Shown here: positions 24,001-39,000 of the stretch, in pieces
Layout: each line of letters begins with the position of its first letter
Position numbering within the stretch: the stretch's first letter is position 1
Assembly (NCBI GenBank): GCA_011009095.1
Contig: VTPC01000996.1
Location: 244,621 to 308,620, forward strand
Direction of reading: 5' to 3'
DNA length: 64,000 bases
Source of the DNA: Ignelater luminosus
Taxonomy: Eukaryota; Arthropoda; Insecta; Coleoptera; Elateridae
Notes under the pieces: model-generated
Told to the model about the DNA's origin: nothing
What the model saw: the letters and a program-made list of their open reading frames with translations, nothing else
The model's database searches: none
Translations under genes and position numbers: made by a program

Positions 24001-27000
24001 AAGATGTTTTAGAATATACAGTGTAATGCAGCCAAATAGGATAAATTCATTAATATTCAAAAAATGCTCGGACACTTAAACCTTATTTTTTATTGCGAAT
24101 TTAGTGCAGTAAATAAAATTTTGATGGCGAGTGTCATTTGACACTGGTGACATTAAAGTTAGTTTTTTTTTTACATGGAATGGCCATATTTTGATTATTT
24201 CATGTGAAAACTTGTTTTTTTCTTTTCAGTGATACCAGATTTGCCTAGTTTCATTTTTCGAATTACTTCAAGAAATGTTTAAACTCCATAATTAGGTAGG
24301 CCATGAAATAAAGTTTATTTGTTGTAGAACAAAAATAATCGTATTATATATCAAATTATATGTATTATATAAAAAGAACATTGTGTGCTGTGATGTCATT
24401 AATTTAGTTCATAGGCTAAATGAATGTCAAGTACAAAATTTATTTGAAAAATGAAATAAAAGAAATAATGAAAGTTAATAAGGATTAATAAAATTTAATA
24501 ATTTAATAATAATTAACCATCATGTTGAATTGGATAGGTAGCATTGGAAGGAACTGTAAGTAACATTGAACAAATCTATATCCTTATCTTTATTGCATTG
24601 ATTATAAGTTCTGATATGCATTTGTCTTAGGACAAAGTATTAGTAATAGAATAAGATAATTATTGTTGTTGGTATTACAGCCTAATTTATGCAAGCAACA
24701 TACTAAAAATCGTATTTTGTCAATTTGAAAACTGTGAGTGACATAAAAGTACTAATATAGATCTCTCTGTAATTCCAAGTAAGAACGAAGTTATATACAA
24801 TTTCAGAAGAGCACATTACAATAATATTAACCACTTTCTATCTAATATTAACTGGCATGAAAGATTGGCCAATTTGTCTTGCGATGAAGCAGTGGATGTC
24901 TTTTACAAAATTATATATAACGCCATCGAAACTTTTGTACCATTACGAAGGCAATCTTCACAATATCCCTGTTGGTATACTTTAACTACAATCAAAGTTA
25001 TTAGGGAAAAGCACAAATATCATAAACGTTGGAAGCAATCTAACAACAATCTCGATTATCTTACCTTTAGTTTATTGCGCCGCCGTTCAAAATTTCTAAT
25101 CAATTTGGATTTCCAAAATTATGTTACTTGCGTAGAGCAAGATATTGTAACCAATCCAAAACGAGTATGGTCATATACCAAGTCCAAGAAAACTTCATTA
25201 CATACTCCTTCTAAAATAATGTGTGAGAACTCAGAAGCGGCTGAGGGAAATGCAGTCTGTAACTTGTTCTAGCAATATTTTAAATCGGTCTTTACTGATG
25301 GCCAACTTCTTGACAATCTTACATCCGAAACATCGAACTCCGGTTTAGTTAAACCATCGATCACAATTACTCCAGAACTAGTTGAGAACTATCTCAAAGA
25401 AATTGATGTTCACAAGGGTGCCGGACCGGATAATATTCCTAGTGTTTTTCTAAACAAATGCGCTATAAATCTTGCCTTGTCACTCTCTCATATATTTAAT
25501 TTATCGCTTTCTGAGGGTACATTTCCTTCCAAGTGGAAGAAAGCTCATGTAATCCCGATCTTTAAATCCGGAAATAAAGAATTACTGAATAATTATCGAC
25601 CTGTTTCAATATTATCGGCAGTTTCAAAGATTTTTGAAAAGATTGCGTTCCAAAGCATTATGGCAACTGTCAGGGGGCAAATCTGTAAAGAACAGCATGG
25701 TTTTCTACCTAAACGTTCTGTTGAAACAAACCTTGGAATATACATTGACTACATAGAAAAAACAATGGGTAACAGAATACAAGTCCACTCGATATACACG
25801 GACTTCAGTAAGGCGTTTGACAAGATTGATCATAATGTTTTGATACACAAACTAGACACCATTGGTTTGCCACCCGATTTACTTAGATGGATCAGATCTT
25901 ATATTTCTAACAGATTGCTATTGGTCAATTCAACGGTTTTTTTTCTAATTGTGCTACGGTAACATCGGGTGTTCCTCAAGGATTCCACCTTGGGCCACTC
26001 TTTTTTATTATTTGTATAAACAATATTGCGGCATGTGTAAAGCACTCTAGTATATTGATTTATGCTGACGATATAAAGATCTTTCGCAAAATCGAAACCA
26101 CTACTGACTGTTTCCTACTTCAAGAGGACTTGGACCATATTTATAATTACTGTACGCAAAACAAACTTTATCTGAATTATGATAATAGTCATTGTATATC
26201 GTTTACTAGGAATATTGCGCCAATAAATTTCTCTTATCATTTTTCTCATCACATTTTGACAAGGGTTGATTCCATCAAAGACTTAGGAGTATTTATAGAT
26301 GTGAAATTGACCTTCTCTAAACATATCGAGTATATTACAAATAAAGCATACAAAAATTTAGGTTTTGTCATAGGTACTTCTGCATCTTTTTCTAACCCAC
26401 AGTGTATTAGAGCACTTCACTTAGCTTACGTCTTGAGTGTACTATCTTGGGCCAGTGTCATCTGGAATTCTTGTTATAACATATACATTACTGCCCTAGA
26501 ATCTATTCAAAAAAGGTTCCTTCGGTTTATGGAAAGGAAATTCAACATGCCGATTATACATTACGATAGCTCCTGTAGAGAAATAGGGTTACTACCGTTA
26601 GCCACTAATCGTGATATAGCCGATTGCAGTTTTTTATACAAAATAATTTGTGCCAAGTTCGACGCTTCTCAGCTCCTAGAGCTAATCAACTTTAATATGT
26701 AGAAATGTAGTTTTATTTAATTCTCCATTTTGTAGAACAAATTCTTGTTACTCTTCACCAATAAATCGTATTTTTAGAACATATAACCGAAATTATAATT
26801 CCATAGATCCGTTTTGCTGTTCATTAAATACTTTTAGAAAACAATTAAAAAGCATCCATAGATGAAATTTGCGCTTTACCTTTTGTAGTGATGTATACAT
26901 TCATGAGAAAGAAAAATCATTACATTACGTACTCTGACTTTGTTTTTTTTGTTAATTTAATATTTTCTTTTTATATATATAGCAATATGCATACTATTTT

Positions 27001-30000
27001 TATTTTGTTCATTAATAATGCAATGAATTTATGTTGCTTTAATTTTATTGCACACAACTTGCACCATATTTCGATGTTTTAATGGTTTATACCTGTGAGT
27101 GTTATTTTGGGTTATACCTGTTCACACTCCTGTAAACTAAATAAATAAATAAAAAAGGGATTCCAAATGATAGATGCATATTTCAATTTGGATCTAACAG
27201 TAGAATTATAGAGAGTTAATAATATGCACAAATTAGTTAAATATTTACTATTACGGATAATAAACCCAACCCGCCTGGAAGCAGCATTTACAGTTTGATC
27301 ATAATGAATATTAAGTTTAAAGGAAGAATGGAGCGAAACACCTAAATCTGTGAATCTGTTGACTCTTTAAATCCTTCCCATTTATAATGTAATTATATTC
27401 AAGGCAGACTGTAAAACTTCTCAAAATTGAAGTATAATTTTATTCTCAACAGACCAGTTGTAAATTTTATCTAAATCATTCTGTAGCTAGAGTCACATTC
27501 AATGAGTGAGTTTACTATATTTGTAGATTTTAATGTCACCCACAAGGAGTAACATATATCACTAATGGACAAGATGAATAGTAAAGGACCTAAAAACACT
27601 CCCTTGTGGCACACCTGAAGATGCCATAAAATGTTCAGAACTATAGCCATTGCAGTGTACAATACAGAGTCTGTGTAAAAGTTGGGATTTAAAGAGAGTA
27701 ACAAGATTATCAGAAAAGCCGAGTTGATAAGGTTTATTTAATAATAAAAAATGATTAACAATGTCAAAAGCCTTAAAAAAGTTGATATAAATAACATTGA
27801 CTTGACATTTATTATTATTATTCTTCTTCTCTTTCTTCGCAATAAATTGGAAAAACATAAATTAGTAACTGTAGATTTCTTACAAAAACTATATTGTCCA
27901 GTAAATATAATCTGTGAAATTTGAGAATGAATTTTTTTACCTAGAATTTTATCAAAGTGCTATTATTGGATGATAATTAGTCACATCTGCTTTTGAACCC
28001 TGTCCCACTGGGACAATTTTAGTTGTTTTCAATTTACTCGCGATGGTATTACTACTTAGAATTAGATTAAGCATTTCTAGAAACGATAACAGAAAAGATT
28101 CTGGACAAGCCTTAATAATGTAAACCTAGCAGGTTATCCAGTCCTGTTGATCGCACGCTATTCAGCGATGGCATCAAGTATCTCTTCCGAAGTGATTGAA
28201 TCAGCAATTGCATTATTAAAATGTAGTGTATCTTTATTTATGGTATTTACTAAATTGTCTTCAAGAGTAGATTGATTTGTGAAGTTGCTTTGCAAGAAAT
28301 CAGCAATATTGATTCTGTTGGTGGCATCCTGCAGAACATTCAAGATTTTTACTATAGTTCCAAAATTTCTTAAGATTATTAATAATATCAGTGTTTCTAA
28401 TGCGGGAAGACATTTGACATTTCACTTGTTACTTATTTTAAGTTCAAAGCATTTTTTAAATTATTATTAAATTAATTTTAAAAATGTTTGACCAAAACGG
28501 AAAAAATTGAAATTCTAATCATGATTGGTTATGGAGACAGAGTAAGAAATTTACAGACTATCTAATTAAAAATACTCAAACCAACGTTCAATTATTCGGT
28601 CAATTGTTAGTAAAATTGAAAAACAGTTTAGGGCAGTGGAACATGTAAGGGATGCGAAGCAATCTGGTAATTTAGCTGTTTCAGAAGAAGAATGTTATTT
28701 TATCAATAACAGAAAATCTTCACATAAGTAGCTGTCGAATGGGATTAGAACAAAGTATTCATCACAGCACAGTCTTAAAAATTTTGAAGAGAGAAATGGC
28801 ACTTCTACAAGGTAAAATTGATCCACGAATTGACCGAAGACGACTTTGATAGAACACTAGAATTTTGTGGGGGAATAACGGAAATGCACCAAAGAATTGG
28901 GCCGAACTTTATAAACAACAACATTTTTTTCGTTGAAGCAACATTCACTTTAAATAGCCATGTAAATCGGCAAAATTGTAGGCACTGGGTGTCGGCAAAT
29001 CCACGACGGGTTTGAGAATGCCACACCCAATGATCCCAAAGCGTTAATGTTTGGGCAGGCATTGTACAAGACAGAATATTGGGACCCTTCTTCTTTGATG
29101 GCGCTTTAACGGAACCAATTTATTAAAATTTTTTGCTGAGCTGATCCCTGCTTTAGCAGTGCTTTATTCTGCTTTGCCATTTGGCATGGTTTGGTTTCAA
29201 CAGACTGGAGCCCCTCCTCATTACTCTGCCAACGTCAGAGATTATCTTGAGGAGATATTTTCTGGAAAATGGATAGGCCAACAGGAAAGCAACGAATGGT
29301 CAGCTAGATCCTCAGATCTAGCACCTTTAGATTATCTTTTATGGGGCTGTGTGAAAAGTAAGGTGAATTAGAATTCAAGGTGAATTTTCCAATCATTGTC
29401 AAATAATAATAATTTTATTTACTGCACTAGATCAGTTCCATAAAAAAAAAATAAAAGTTAAGTGTCCGAATCCTTTTTGAATAAGGGCGCGTATATTCAA
29501 AATAATGAATTTATTCCATTTGACTGCACTACACTGTATATTAATCAAGTACAAGTATCTTCTATTTGTACTTTTATACATGATGTTTACGATTAATAAA
29601 TCATCAAAAAGTAAACTAATCTGTGCAGTCTGTGAAATGAAAAACTTAGGTCAATGATTTATTTATGTATTTGTTGCATTAATGCGATTTAGAATAATCG
29701 TATATAATTTACTATCACCAATGTACATCTTTCATGCAGATTGGTTTACTTGATGACTTATTACTAGCTATATATACAGTGTGTCCAAGATAAGGATGCA
29801 CAGCATGGGAATCTTGGAAACGGTAAGAGATACAGCATCGGTTAAAGGGAATGAAAGTTAGCTATTCATAGGACCTTTTTGTTGGCGTTTGCAAAATTTA
29901 GATATCTTGGATAGTTTCAGAGAATTTAAAAAAAAGTAGATTTCTCAATTTTCGTTATTATTTTTTCTTTCCTTTATTTGAAGAGATATCGGAAAACTAA

Positions 30001-33000
30001 AACCACTTTTCCATTTCCACTTTTTGTTCTCTATTAAAATATGCTAACAAAATTCCTGTACAACGTTTCGGTTTCAAGTAACCATCATCAACCAAAATTG
30101 TTTTGGATAGCTCTTGTTGTCATGATTCTACTGATGTAAACATGATAGGGTTATTTTGATTTCTTATGCTATAAATTAATGCATTCTGCAGTACCTTGGC
30201 CTGCACGATCACCTTATCCAACACCATTAGATTTCTATCCTCTGGGGTTATGTCAAGAATCATATGCTCAACCAAAATTTTGAAGATGAACAGCAATTAT
30301 TACAGTTGGTCACAGCAGCGTTCAACAAAAAAATCAGAACTAAAATAACCCTATCATGTTTGCATCATTAGAATCGTGACAAGAGCTATTCAAAACAATT
30401 TTCAATTGTTTTTCCGCCTATTTAAAAAAGTGAGGTTGATGATGGTTACTCGAAACCGAAACGTTGTACAGGAATTTTGTTAGCGTATTTTAATAGAAAA
30501 CAAAAAGTGGCAATGGAAAAGTGGTTTTAGTTTTCCGATATCTCTTCAAATAAAGGAAAGAAAAAATAATAACGAAAATCGAGAAATCTACTTTTTTTTA
30601 AATATCTCTGAAACTATTCAAGATATCTAGATTTTGCAAACGCAAACAGAAAGGTCCTGTAAATAGCCAACTTTCATCCCATTTAACCGATGCTGTTTCC
30701 AAGATCCCCATGCTGTGCATCCTTATCTTGGACACATTGTATTTCAATCATGAACTATCCAAAACTTCAAGGTTTTACTATAATTATGGATGTAAGATTT
30801 ACAATGCCATACCACATGAAGTATGTAATGTTACTCATAAGTCTTAAGCAATTACTTAGCAAACTTAGAACACTTTTAGTGGAACACCCGATTTACCATA
30901 TTAATGAGGCTTTCAAAATTATTAAGAACCAATATTGTATTTCCTTTTTAAATCTATCTTTGCTTATGATATGATTTTACTCAATTCTACCATTGTCATA
31001 TTTGTTATTTTATTAAATTTAAATTTTCATGTTTGTAATTTTTCGTGATGGCATGTACATTTTCAAATGTGTATTACCATTTTGCATTCATTGTATTTAA
31101 TGACTTATATTTTTATGGTGGACATAGATTTGTTACTTACACAACTTTCTAAACAAACATTATCATTACCATTAATGAATTATCATTAATGGCAGTGAGT
31201 AATGAATTGCATTATCTTAACAAGAAATGTGGTTATAATTAATGTGCTATTTGTAGGGTATAACTGCAAAATTCACATTCTCTATATTTTTACATAAGTA
31301 TGGTCTTTTATGATTCTCATTAGGGATCCACCAAGAGCAAGTTTTTTTCAGATGCTATGTACTGAGCTCTCAACTGGATTCAGTTACTGATTAATAAGCT
31401 ACTCAGCCAGAATTTCTAATATACTTTTGTACTATTATTTGACAAATTAATTTTTAATTGCAAGAAGAAAGAAATATTTCTAGCTATTATACAGGGTGTT
31501 CCAACTGTCCATGCTCAGAGGATAGTATTGTTATTTGTAGGAATATCAAAACCTGTCACTATGAAAAGTTGTACAGGACAATTGTCTGTACTTTATAAAA
31601 TTATTCTCGACTGCACAGGATGTTTCATAAAAGCGTGGCGCTTACAACTTAAGTTTTCTTAAATGGAACACCCTGTACAGTTTGTTATTTTCTTGTTCCT
31701 CGTCCTAATGCTGATTACAACGATATAGCTTTATGGGAGTCTAAATCAAATAGTATAAGTTATAAGTGGAATTGTGCTTTAATTATTACAATTTATGAAG
31801 TTCCACAAAGTAAATTTAAATAAAATAAATAAACAGTTTCGATGTTATTCATTTTTTCTTTTTTCCTGATTCAAAAGATTTCTGTCCTTAGGTGGTCATG
31901 AAAGAGAAAGATGGAGAATTTAGTGAAAATTATTATTATTTCTAAACTGGTATGAAAATAGAGGATATTATCGTGATGTTATATTATAATTGTGGTACGA
32001 CTTTCGTACCCTCTACCTACCACAGATCAGGTCAATTGAGGTGTCAGATTGTCTGGTTTGTCGAGAGGGTCACGGGGTTACTGAGTCTAGGTGCCACGAA
32101 AATTTAACATGCAGTTCTGTGAAATAAACTAACCTCTAACCCAACCGCTAACCTAACCTGTAACCTAAATGCTCCTGGAGTTTCTCTGGTATCTAGATTC
32201 AATACCCCCATAACCCTCTTGGCAAATCTAACAATATGACACTTCAACTGATGATCTGTGGTAGGCGGGGATACAGAAGTCCAGCCATGATTGTTATTAT
32301 TTAGATCGTGGCCTTCTCGATCAAGTCAATTGTCACTTTTGCATTAAAAAATTTTATTGTTTTTGTAGTTCTAAACTTGCCAATTTGGCACTAGTTATCT
32401 GACTCTTAGAAAGTGCGAGTTTTAAAACAGCATGCTACAAACTGACATTTTGAAGTTCAGTTTTAAGGTTATCGAACAATTATTTGACAACTCGAAAGGT
32501 AGAAAAAGGTAAGAAATTTTGGGATTTCAGCAAAATATATTTAATAATGTTCTGCAGGCACGTAATAGCCTTATTCTTTATACGAGGGGCGGTTGACAAA
32601 TAAATTAGTCGGCCTAGGCAAGAAACACGTTTTATTTCTCAATAAAATCTTCTTTGAGCTCTATACATTTCGTCCAACCCTCCAATTTTTTGATGCTCTT
32701 CGAAAAATATGATTTCCCAAAATAGGCCTCTGTTTCAGCGATGGCCTCCTCATTCAGCCAAAATCTCTTACCGACCACCGAACCATTTCTTCAAATCTGG
32801 GAATAAATAATTAATAGTCAGATGGGGCCAAATCAGGAGAATATGGCGGATGAGGAACCAATTCGTAGCGCAATTCATGGAATTTCACTATTGCGACGGT
32901 TGATTTGTGCGCCGGTACGTTGTCCTGGTGGAAGATTACTTTCTTCTTCGATAAATGAGGTCGCTTTTCCTTTAAATCGGCGTCGAGGTCCAACAGCTGT

Positions 33001-36000
33001 GCAAGATATACCCCCATGATCGTTTTGCCCTTTTCAAGCTAATCGATGTGAAAAAAAACTTATTGCGGTTGAACATGGCCAAACACTCCTTTGAAATGGT
33101 CAGACGATCGCGTTTGTTTTCGACAAAGAGCAGCTGGCAGAGAGCTCCCGCATTCCCAAATATTCATGCAAAATGTTGAGTACCCGTTCGGTTGAAATGC
33201 CCAGTCTCGACTATCTCGCACTTAATCACTCGTCGATTATGTTTCCATGGATTTTATCGACCATTTCTGTCGTGGTGACCTCATTTGGATGACCTGGACT
33301 TGCATCATCAAAAATGCTTGTACGACCGCGTTTAAATGGAGCTGTCCAATATTTTATTGTTGATAGCGAAGGCGCAGGGTCCCCATAAACATCGGTCAAT
33401 TCGGTGTTGATCTCATCATTCGTTTTCTTTTTCAAAAACAAATACCTAATCACTGCACGATATTAGACTTTATTCATTTTTGTAAAAATGCAGAAGTTGT
33501 TTGCTTTCAATGACTGTCAAACACAAACTAATTGACGCAGCGGGCTGACAATTGCCAAGCAGTCGTTTCAAGGTTAGTATTTACAAATAACAACATTGTT
33601 GTGCAAAGCCAGTTGATTGTAGTACAAAGTAGCGATACCAAACAAAAAACGATCGCAAATTGAGCTCAATAACGATTTTCTCTCTGCCAGAGGCGTTGCT
33701 GTTCTATATGAAATTCAAAAGTTTAAACGTCACTTTATAAGTTTGAGGCTATTAAAATCTAAATTTCAGAAAAACTAATTTTAAAAATGCTTATCGCATA
33801 TTGGGGCGTTTTTGGGGACCTAACTCTTTATTTCTAATCTGATGGTACAAATTACATTTACATGACAGAGTTATTTGAGTTAACCCAGCTTATTCAAAAA
33901 AACGCTTACGCAACCACCACAAAATCTTTTTTACAGCAATCCATAAAAAATAATTGTGAAAGTGATGAAAATGATATTTAAGAAATAGAAAATATTCATG
34001 CTCATACTAACTTTGCAAAGAATCATGAATAATACGCAACAAGTGATTTATAATTACTTTTATCTAAAATTTAAATTTTATTAATCTCAAACCTATAAAC
34101 TGACGTTTAAACTTGTCAAATTTAACGTCGAATAACAGCGCCTCTAGCGGGGAGAAAATTGTTAATGAGCCCAATTTGCGATCGTTTTTTGTTTGGTGTC
34201 GCTACTTTGTATCGCAATCAACTGGCTTTGTTGTTGTGATACTAGTGGCGCCATCTCTTGCATAGGCTGACCAATTATCAACCTAGCCTTATAATGAAAC
34301 ATAAAATTTGGAATAAACATGGAGGAAATCTCAAATAAGCAGCAAAAATTTAAACATCAAAAAGAACAATACAAACAGAAAAATATATAAAGAAAATGCC
34401 TTAATAACAAAGAATATATAAAAAGTGTCACTACTAACAAAGAAATACACATGTATGTAATCATCAGATAAACTAGATGGACCTTTGTGAGTGAAGTTTA
34501 TTCGATTGGCAAAATTTAAATGTTCTTTCAATTACTTGTACACTCTTGTATGCATAATAAATAAATATGATACAGAATACCATTTGAGTGAATTTTCTCC
34601 ATTCAATAAATAGTGATTTAATTTGAAAAACAAAGTTTTTTTTCAAAGAAATCCCTCACGGTAGGGGTTGTGTTGTAAAAAACAAAACTACAGACTTTCA
34701 TATGACAAGTTGGAGCGAATTACATAAATGTTGAATCTTGATGATTAGCATAATCTGAATTGGGCACATTGATTGAGAAGGCCATGTTTAAATAAGTTTG
34801 AATTATTTTCATTGCTCACAATAACCTATTTTTTGACAGGTATGTTATGTTTCCCATGGCAACCAAGAACAAAAATCTTTTGAATCACACTTTACATTTA
34901 AAGTTTATAGCTTTTTCTTGTTTTTATAGATAAGAATGTATGATTTTTTCTAGTTTCTAGGAAATGGATCGTTGTAAAGTATCACGAATTAATATATTAT
35001 TTAATTGAACTTTGAAGCTATTACATCTTTTTATATGATATAGTTTTTTTCCTTATTTATACTCTGTTATTAATTTTGCTCTTATGCATCTTTTTCTATA
35101 CCTAAAAAAACCCAGATTTTAATTTTTACCAATTAGATTTTTTTAATGTTACATAAAGTTGGTATTATAATTTATAGAAAACTAATTTAAACTATTAATT
35201 AATGGTAATTTTTAGAAATGTTAAGAATTTAGTTTTTATAATTGAGAACCTTGATTCCCCATAGTTTAATAAAAGAGAAATAAATTAACTGTAGTTATTG
35301 TATTATTAGATTCTTTTATAATATTGTCTACACAAAATTTCAATAACATTACAAGATCATGTATTCGGCATCTTAATTGACTTTGTAGATATTCTGCAAA
35401 TATAGACTTAACAGTTTTTAACACAAAGGGACAAAAACAGAAAATTGTTTTTCTTTCTTTAACTTTTGCTTGTTTTCTGCTAAATATGTATTAATAGTTC
35501 TAATTATATGGTCTACCATATTTTTTATTATTTTGTTCAAGTAAACAAGGATTTAATAAAAACTTATTGCAAAACATACAGAAACAGAAAAAAGCAATAA
35601 GAATGGAATGTATAAGAAAACCAATTTATACATCCAAAGATAACAAATTGCACAAATTCTTTTTCCTTAGACATAAAAATAATACCTACTGTTTACAACT
35701 AATTAAAGTGTTATTTAAATAATAAAATTGAAATAATGATTTATTTTATTACAGTTACGAGCCAGAATTACATCCTGGGGTTACATATAAATTAAAAGTT
35801 CCCAAAGCTACTTTAAAGATATTTTCAACAGGCAGTGTCACTGTAACTGGTAAGTTAAAATGAAAATAAATTAAATCAAATTCTTTTATGCACATTAAAA
35901 TAATGTCTGGGTGCGCTTTTAGAATTAGGTAGGATTTTAATAAAAGCATCGATCATTGAACTATTTTTGCATTGTGATTGTTTCCAGGGATAGGTGACAT

Positions 36001-39000
36001 CATTTAAAAAGTTTGCACAAATGATATAAGGTTAATGTCATTTGTTATATCCATTTTTCTTTTTTTCTTTGTTTTTAATTGTGACCTCGCGCAGTAAATG
36101 TGGAAATTGAATTTTGTGTCTATTTCAAAATTTAAAAATCATGTTGTTTTCTGAATGATTATAGGTTTTGATTATTATAGGTTTGTTATATTTTGTCACA
36201 GGTCTACATTTATTAAATTATGTATAGCTAACGGAGAAGGTTTATTGATCTGTTTCCTCTTAAATTTTTAATGGAAACTTTAAAAGCAACAGTAAATTCT
36301 ATATTCAAATATTTTATGATATTTTTGTAAAATTCAGATACAAATTGACTAATTGAGAATTATTTAAATTAAAAATCTGCATAGAATTGAAGTTGTTAAA
36401 ATTAATTGGTACGTAGTAATTCTTTTTAATTTGCGTAGTTAATCTAATTAAAATAATTACTATCCCAACTTGTGAACTCCTAGCCGCTTTTGAATTTTAT
36501 TTGTATATAATTTTATTAATCACATAGACACCTCAAGTATTTGTTCAGTATTTAAATAATGTAGTATGAGACATTGTATTATCAATTATTCAAATACTTC
36601 TATGTATATGTACAACAAGATAATTGGCTATCATAGTTTACAATATAGAAATAAAACTATTTCTCTTAATAATATGTTGTAGATTAAACATTCCAATACA
36701 TGAAATAACATCAGTTTAAAAAAAGGCCAACAAAATAATTTTGTTTTATTGTATCCTACTTCTTAATCATTTTGTAATCTTTTCTTTGTTTTGCCCGCAT
36801 AGATTTCCTTTAGAGCTTAATAGTTTTTATTATGCATTTTTTTTGGGTAAATTTGTAATTTTAAAGCACTCATTCTTGTTGTTGCAATCACTATTGTAAT
36901 TGTTTTTAAATGTTTGTGACCTTTGTTGACTTTTTCATACAGTTTTTAAGTTTTTTTCTAGTCATATTTACATTTTACTTGAGTATTTTTATGTACTTTA
37001 GATAAAATAAATTTGATAAAGTAATTCATCGTTTGTTTTTGATTTTTCAATTGAGAACCTAACAATGTTATTTCAAATATTGATATGCTTAGAGATATCT
37101 AAGTTTTGACTCATACAGCCCTTATTTGAACAACATTCATGCAAAAGTCCTCTTTCTTAGATTTTCAAGAACATACAGTAACTGTAATTATTTCCCATTA
37201 CAGTAATATATTTTCATTTTTAAATTACATCAACAATCAAAAAAATTCAATCTTCATTTTTGGACATATTGAGTTTTGCTTGAATGAATGAGCCTATCTT
37301 TTTCTTGAACTATACTACAGAAGTCGATAGGTTTTAGCAAACTGATTCACACTGTGTCTAACTTGATAATTGCAAAAATGGACTTGTCAACTTTTGCATG
37401 AATTCTCTTCATTTGTAGAAATATCAGAAAATCTTATTTAGAAAAGTAGCAGTTTCTGTACACTTAAGATTATTTTCCGTTCTATAGAAGTTCTGGAATT
37501 AAGTACCAACTCATGTAAGGTATCTTTTGATTTCCTTATTCAGTGCTGATTATAGCAATACACAACATTTGTTTTCAAGTTTAATCAAATCTCCTTTAAG
37601 TTTGTCAATTTTCTGTTTAAATAAAAAAAAGTAGTTATTTGTGTATCAAAACACCAAAATTGAAGTTCTTATCATTAATGTGACTTATTTGCCAAAGCGC
37701 TAGCCAAAGCAGATCATGTAAATACTTAATACTACCACATGATACTCAATTTCTAGGTTATATGTACTTGACATTAGATAATTTGTCGTTTGTAAGTCTT
37801 ATATGTATAGAAAAACTAATTTTAGCTTGTTTTTTCTTTCAAACTACCTTTTGTCTCTTGATATACAGGGTGATTGAGAAATGCCATATTTATTTATTTT
37901 TTTTATTTGGGTGGCTGCCATTTGTGCTGGTATCTTGAAAATACTTAAGATTGAAATGCAGCACAAAAAATAATTAATAACAATTTATAAAAATACTTAA
38001 GATTGAGTACCTAGATGACATTCCCAAACAGAATTCATGTTTTTATTTTTAGTAGCATGTTCTAGTTCTAAAGCACTCTTGCGGGTTATGTATTGATATC
38101 CTTGTTTTTATACAGAGTGCCGCATATTCAAATGAGGGTGGTAGAAGTCATGATTAGGAACTTATCTAACCTAACATACTATTATACAAAGTGTCACAGT
38201 TTTTGAGTTATTTTTCATAATTTTACCTAATTGGACGTATTTCCCCATTTAAATGTGAACATCACACTATTGGAAATGAGTTTGAAGGCAATGATAATTT
38301 TATAATTTTTTATAGCTACTCTATCAATCTTAGTCATTTCCATCCACTCCTACATGTGATTAAACAAATTAGACCCAGACTCTAAAATTTAACTTTTACT
38401 TCATAAGGCTATAAAAAAAGAAAAATTCAATGTGTAATTATGTTCAAACATGTTTAAAAACATCCTTGTTCTTTGCCCTTTAAAATGACATATTACACTT
38501 TTACCACCTGCAGATTCTTAGGACTAACAGTTGACTTGAATACAAAGGCAGCATGTGGCCGCACAAAAGCTACACTTGATAACACATTATTAGTTATAGC
38601 CTTGGCTTCATAATCATTAGTGGTGTTGATTTTTGCATTTTAAACCTTTATTTTTGTGATTTTTGGGTGTTGCAGGTCCATATCAGTTTGCGTTGAACTC
38701 CACATTTTATTACAGTAATTTAATTGGACTAATTAAGTGCATTGAATCTTGTTTGATTGGACTATTAAATAGTGATGGCTGTAGCTGTAGCCCAATTTAT
38801 CGTGAAAGATTTCCTGAAAGAAGGGTACCTCACGTGACTGGCTATTTGCATCACGTGGAACCTAGAGCAAATAACCAACAACGCCATCTTGAACTCGATG
38901 AGCAAATTTTAAATGCTTTTGATGTGGATCTCACTACGAACACTAGGAAAAAAAAACTTGTCGACATGGAAGGTTTGGTCAGTTCTACACATTAAAGGAA

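Larger units (their letters stand above)
24019..29536 (+). mobile_element. TA-flanked Tc1/mariner-like transposon split by LINE insertions
   Basis: Left end CAGTGTAATGCAGCCAAATA at 24019 and right end as its inverse (CAGTGTAGTGCAGTCAAATG read from 29536), with TA at 24017-24018 and 29537-29538. The two terminal repeats stay alignable for over 100 bp (GGACACTTAA, TAGTGCAGTAAATAAAAT). The transposase lies at 28484-29371. About 4 kb between about 24480 and 28470 is LINE sequence inserted later. The host element would have been about 1.5 kb. Confidence 0.8.

Noticed and set aside
32130..32170. AACCTAACC-like words, suggestive of insect telomere repeats (also near 59060)
   Set aside because: Only a few imperfect units, in the same place inside both copies of one MITE family; not a telomere array.
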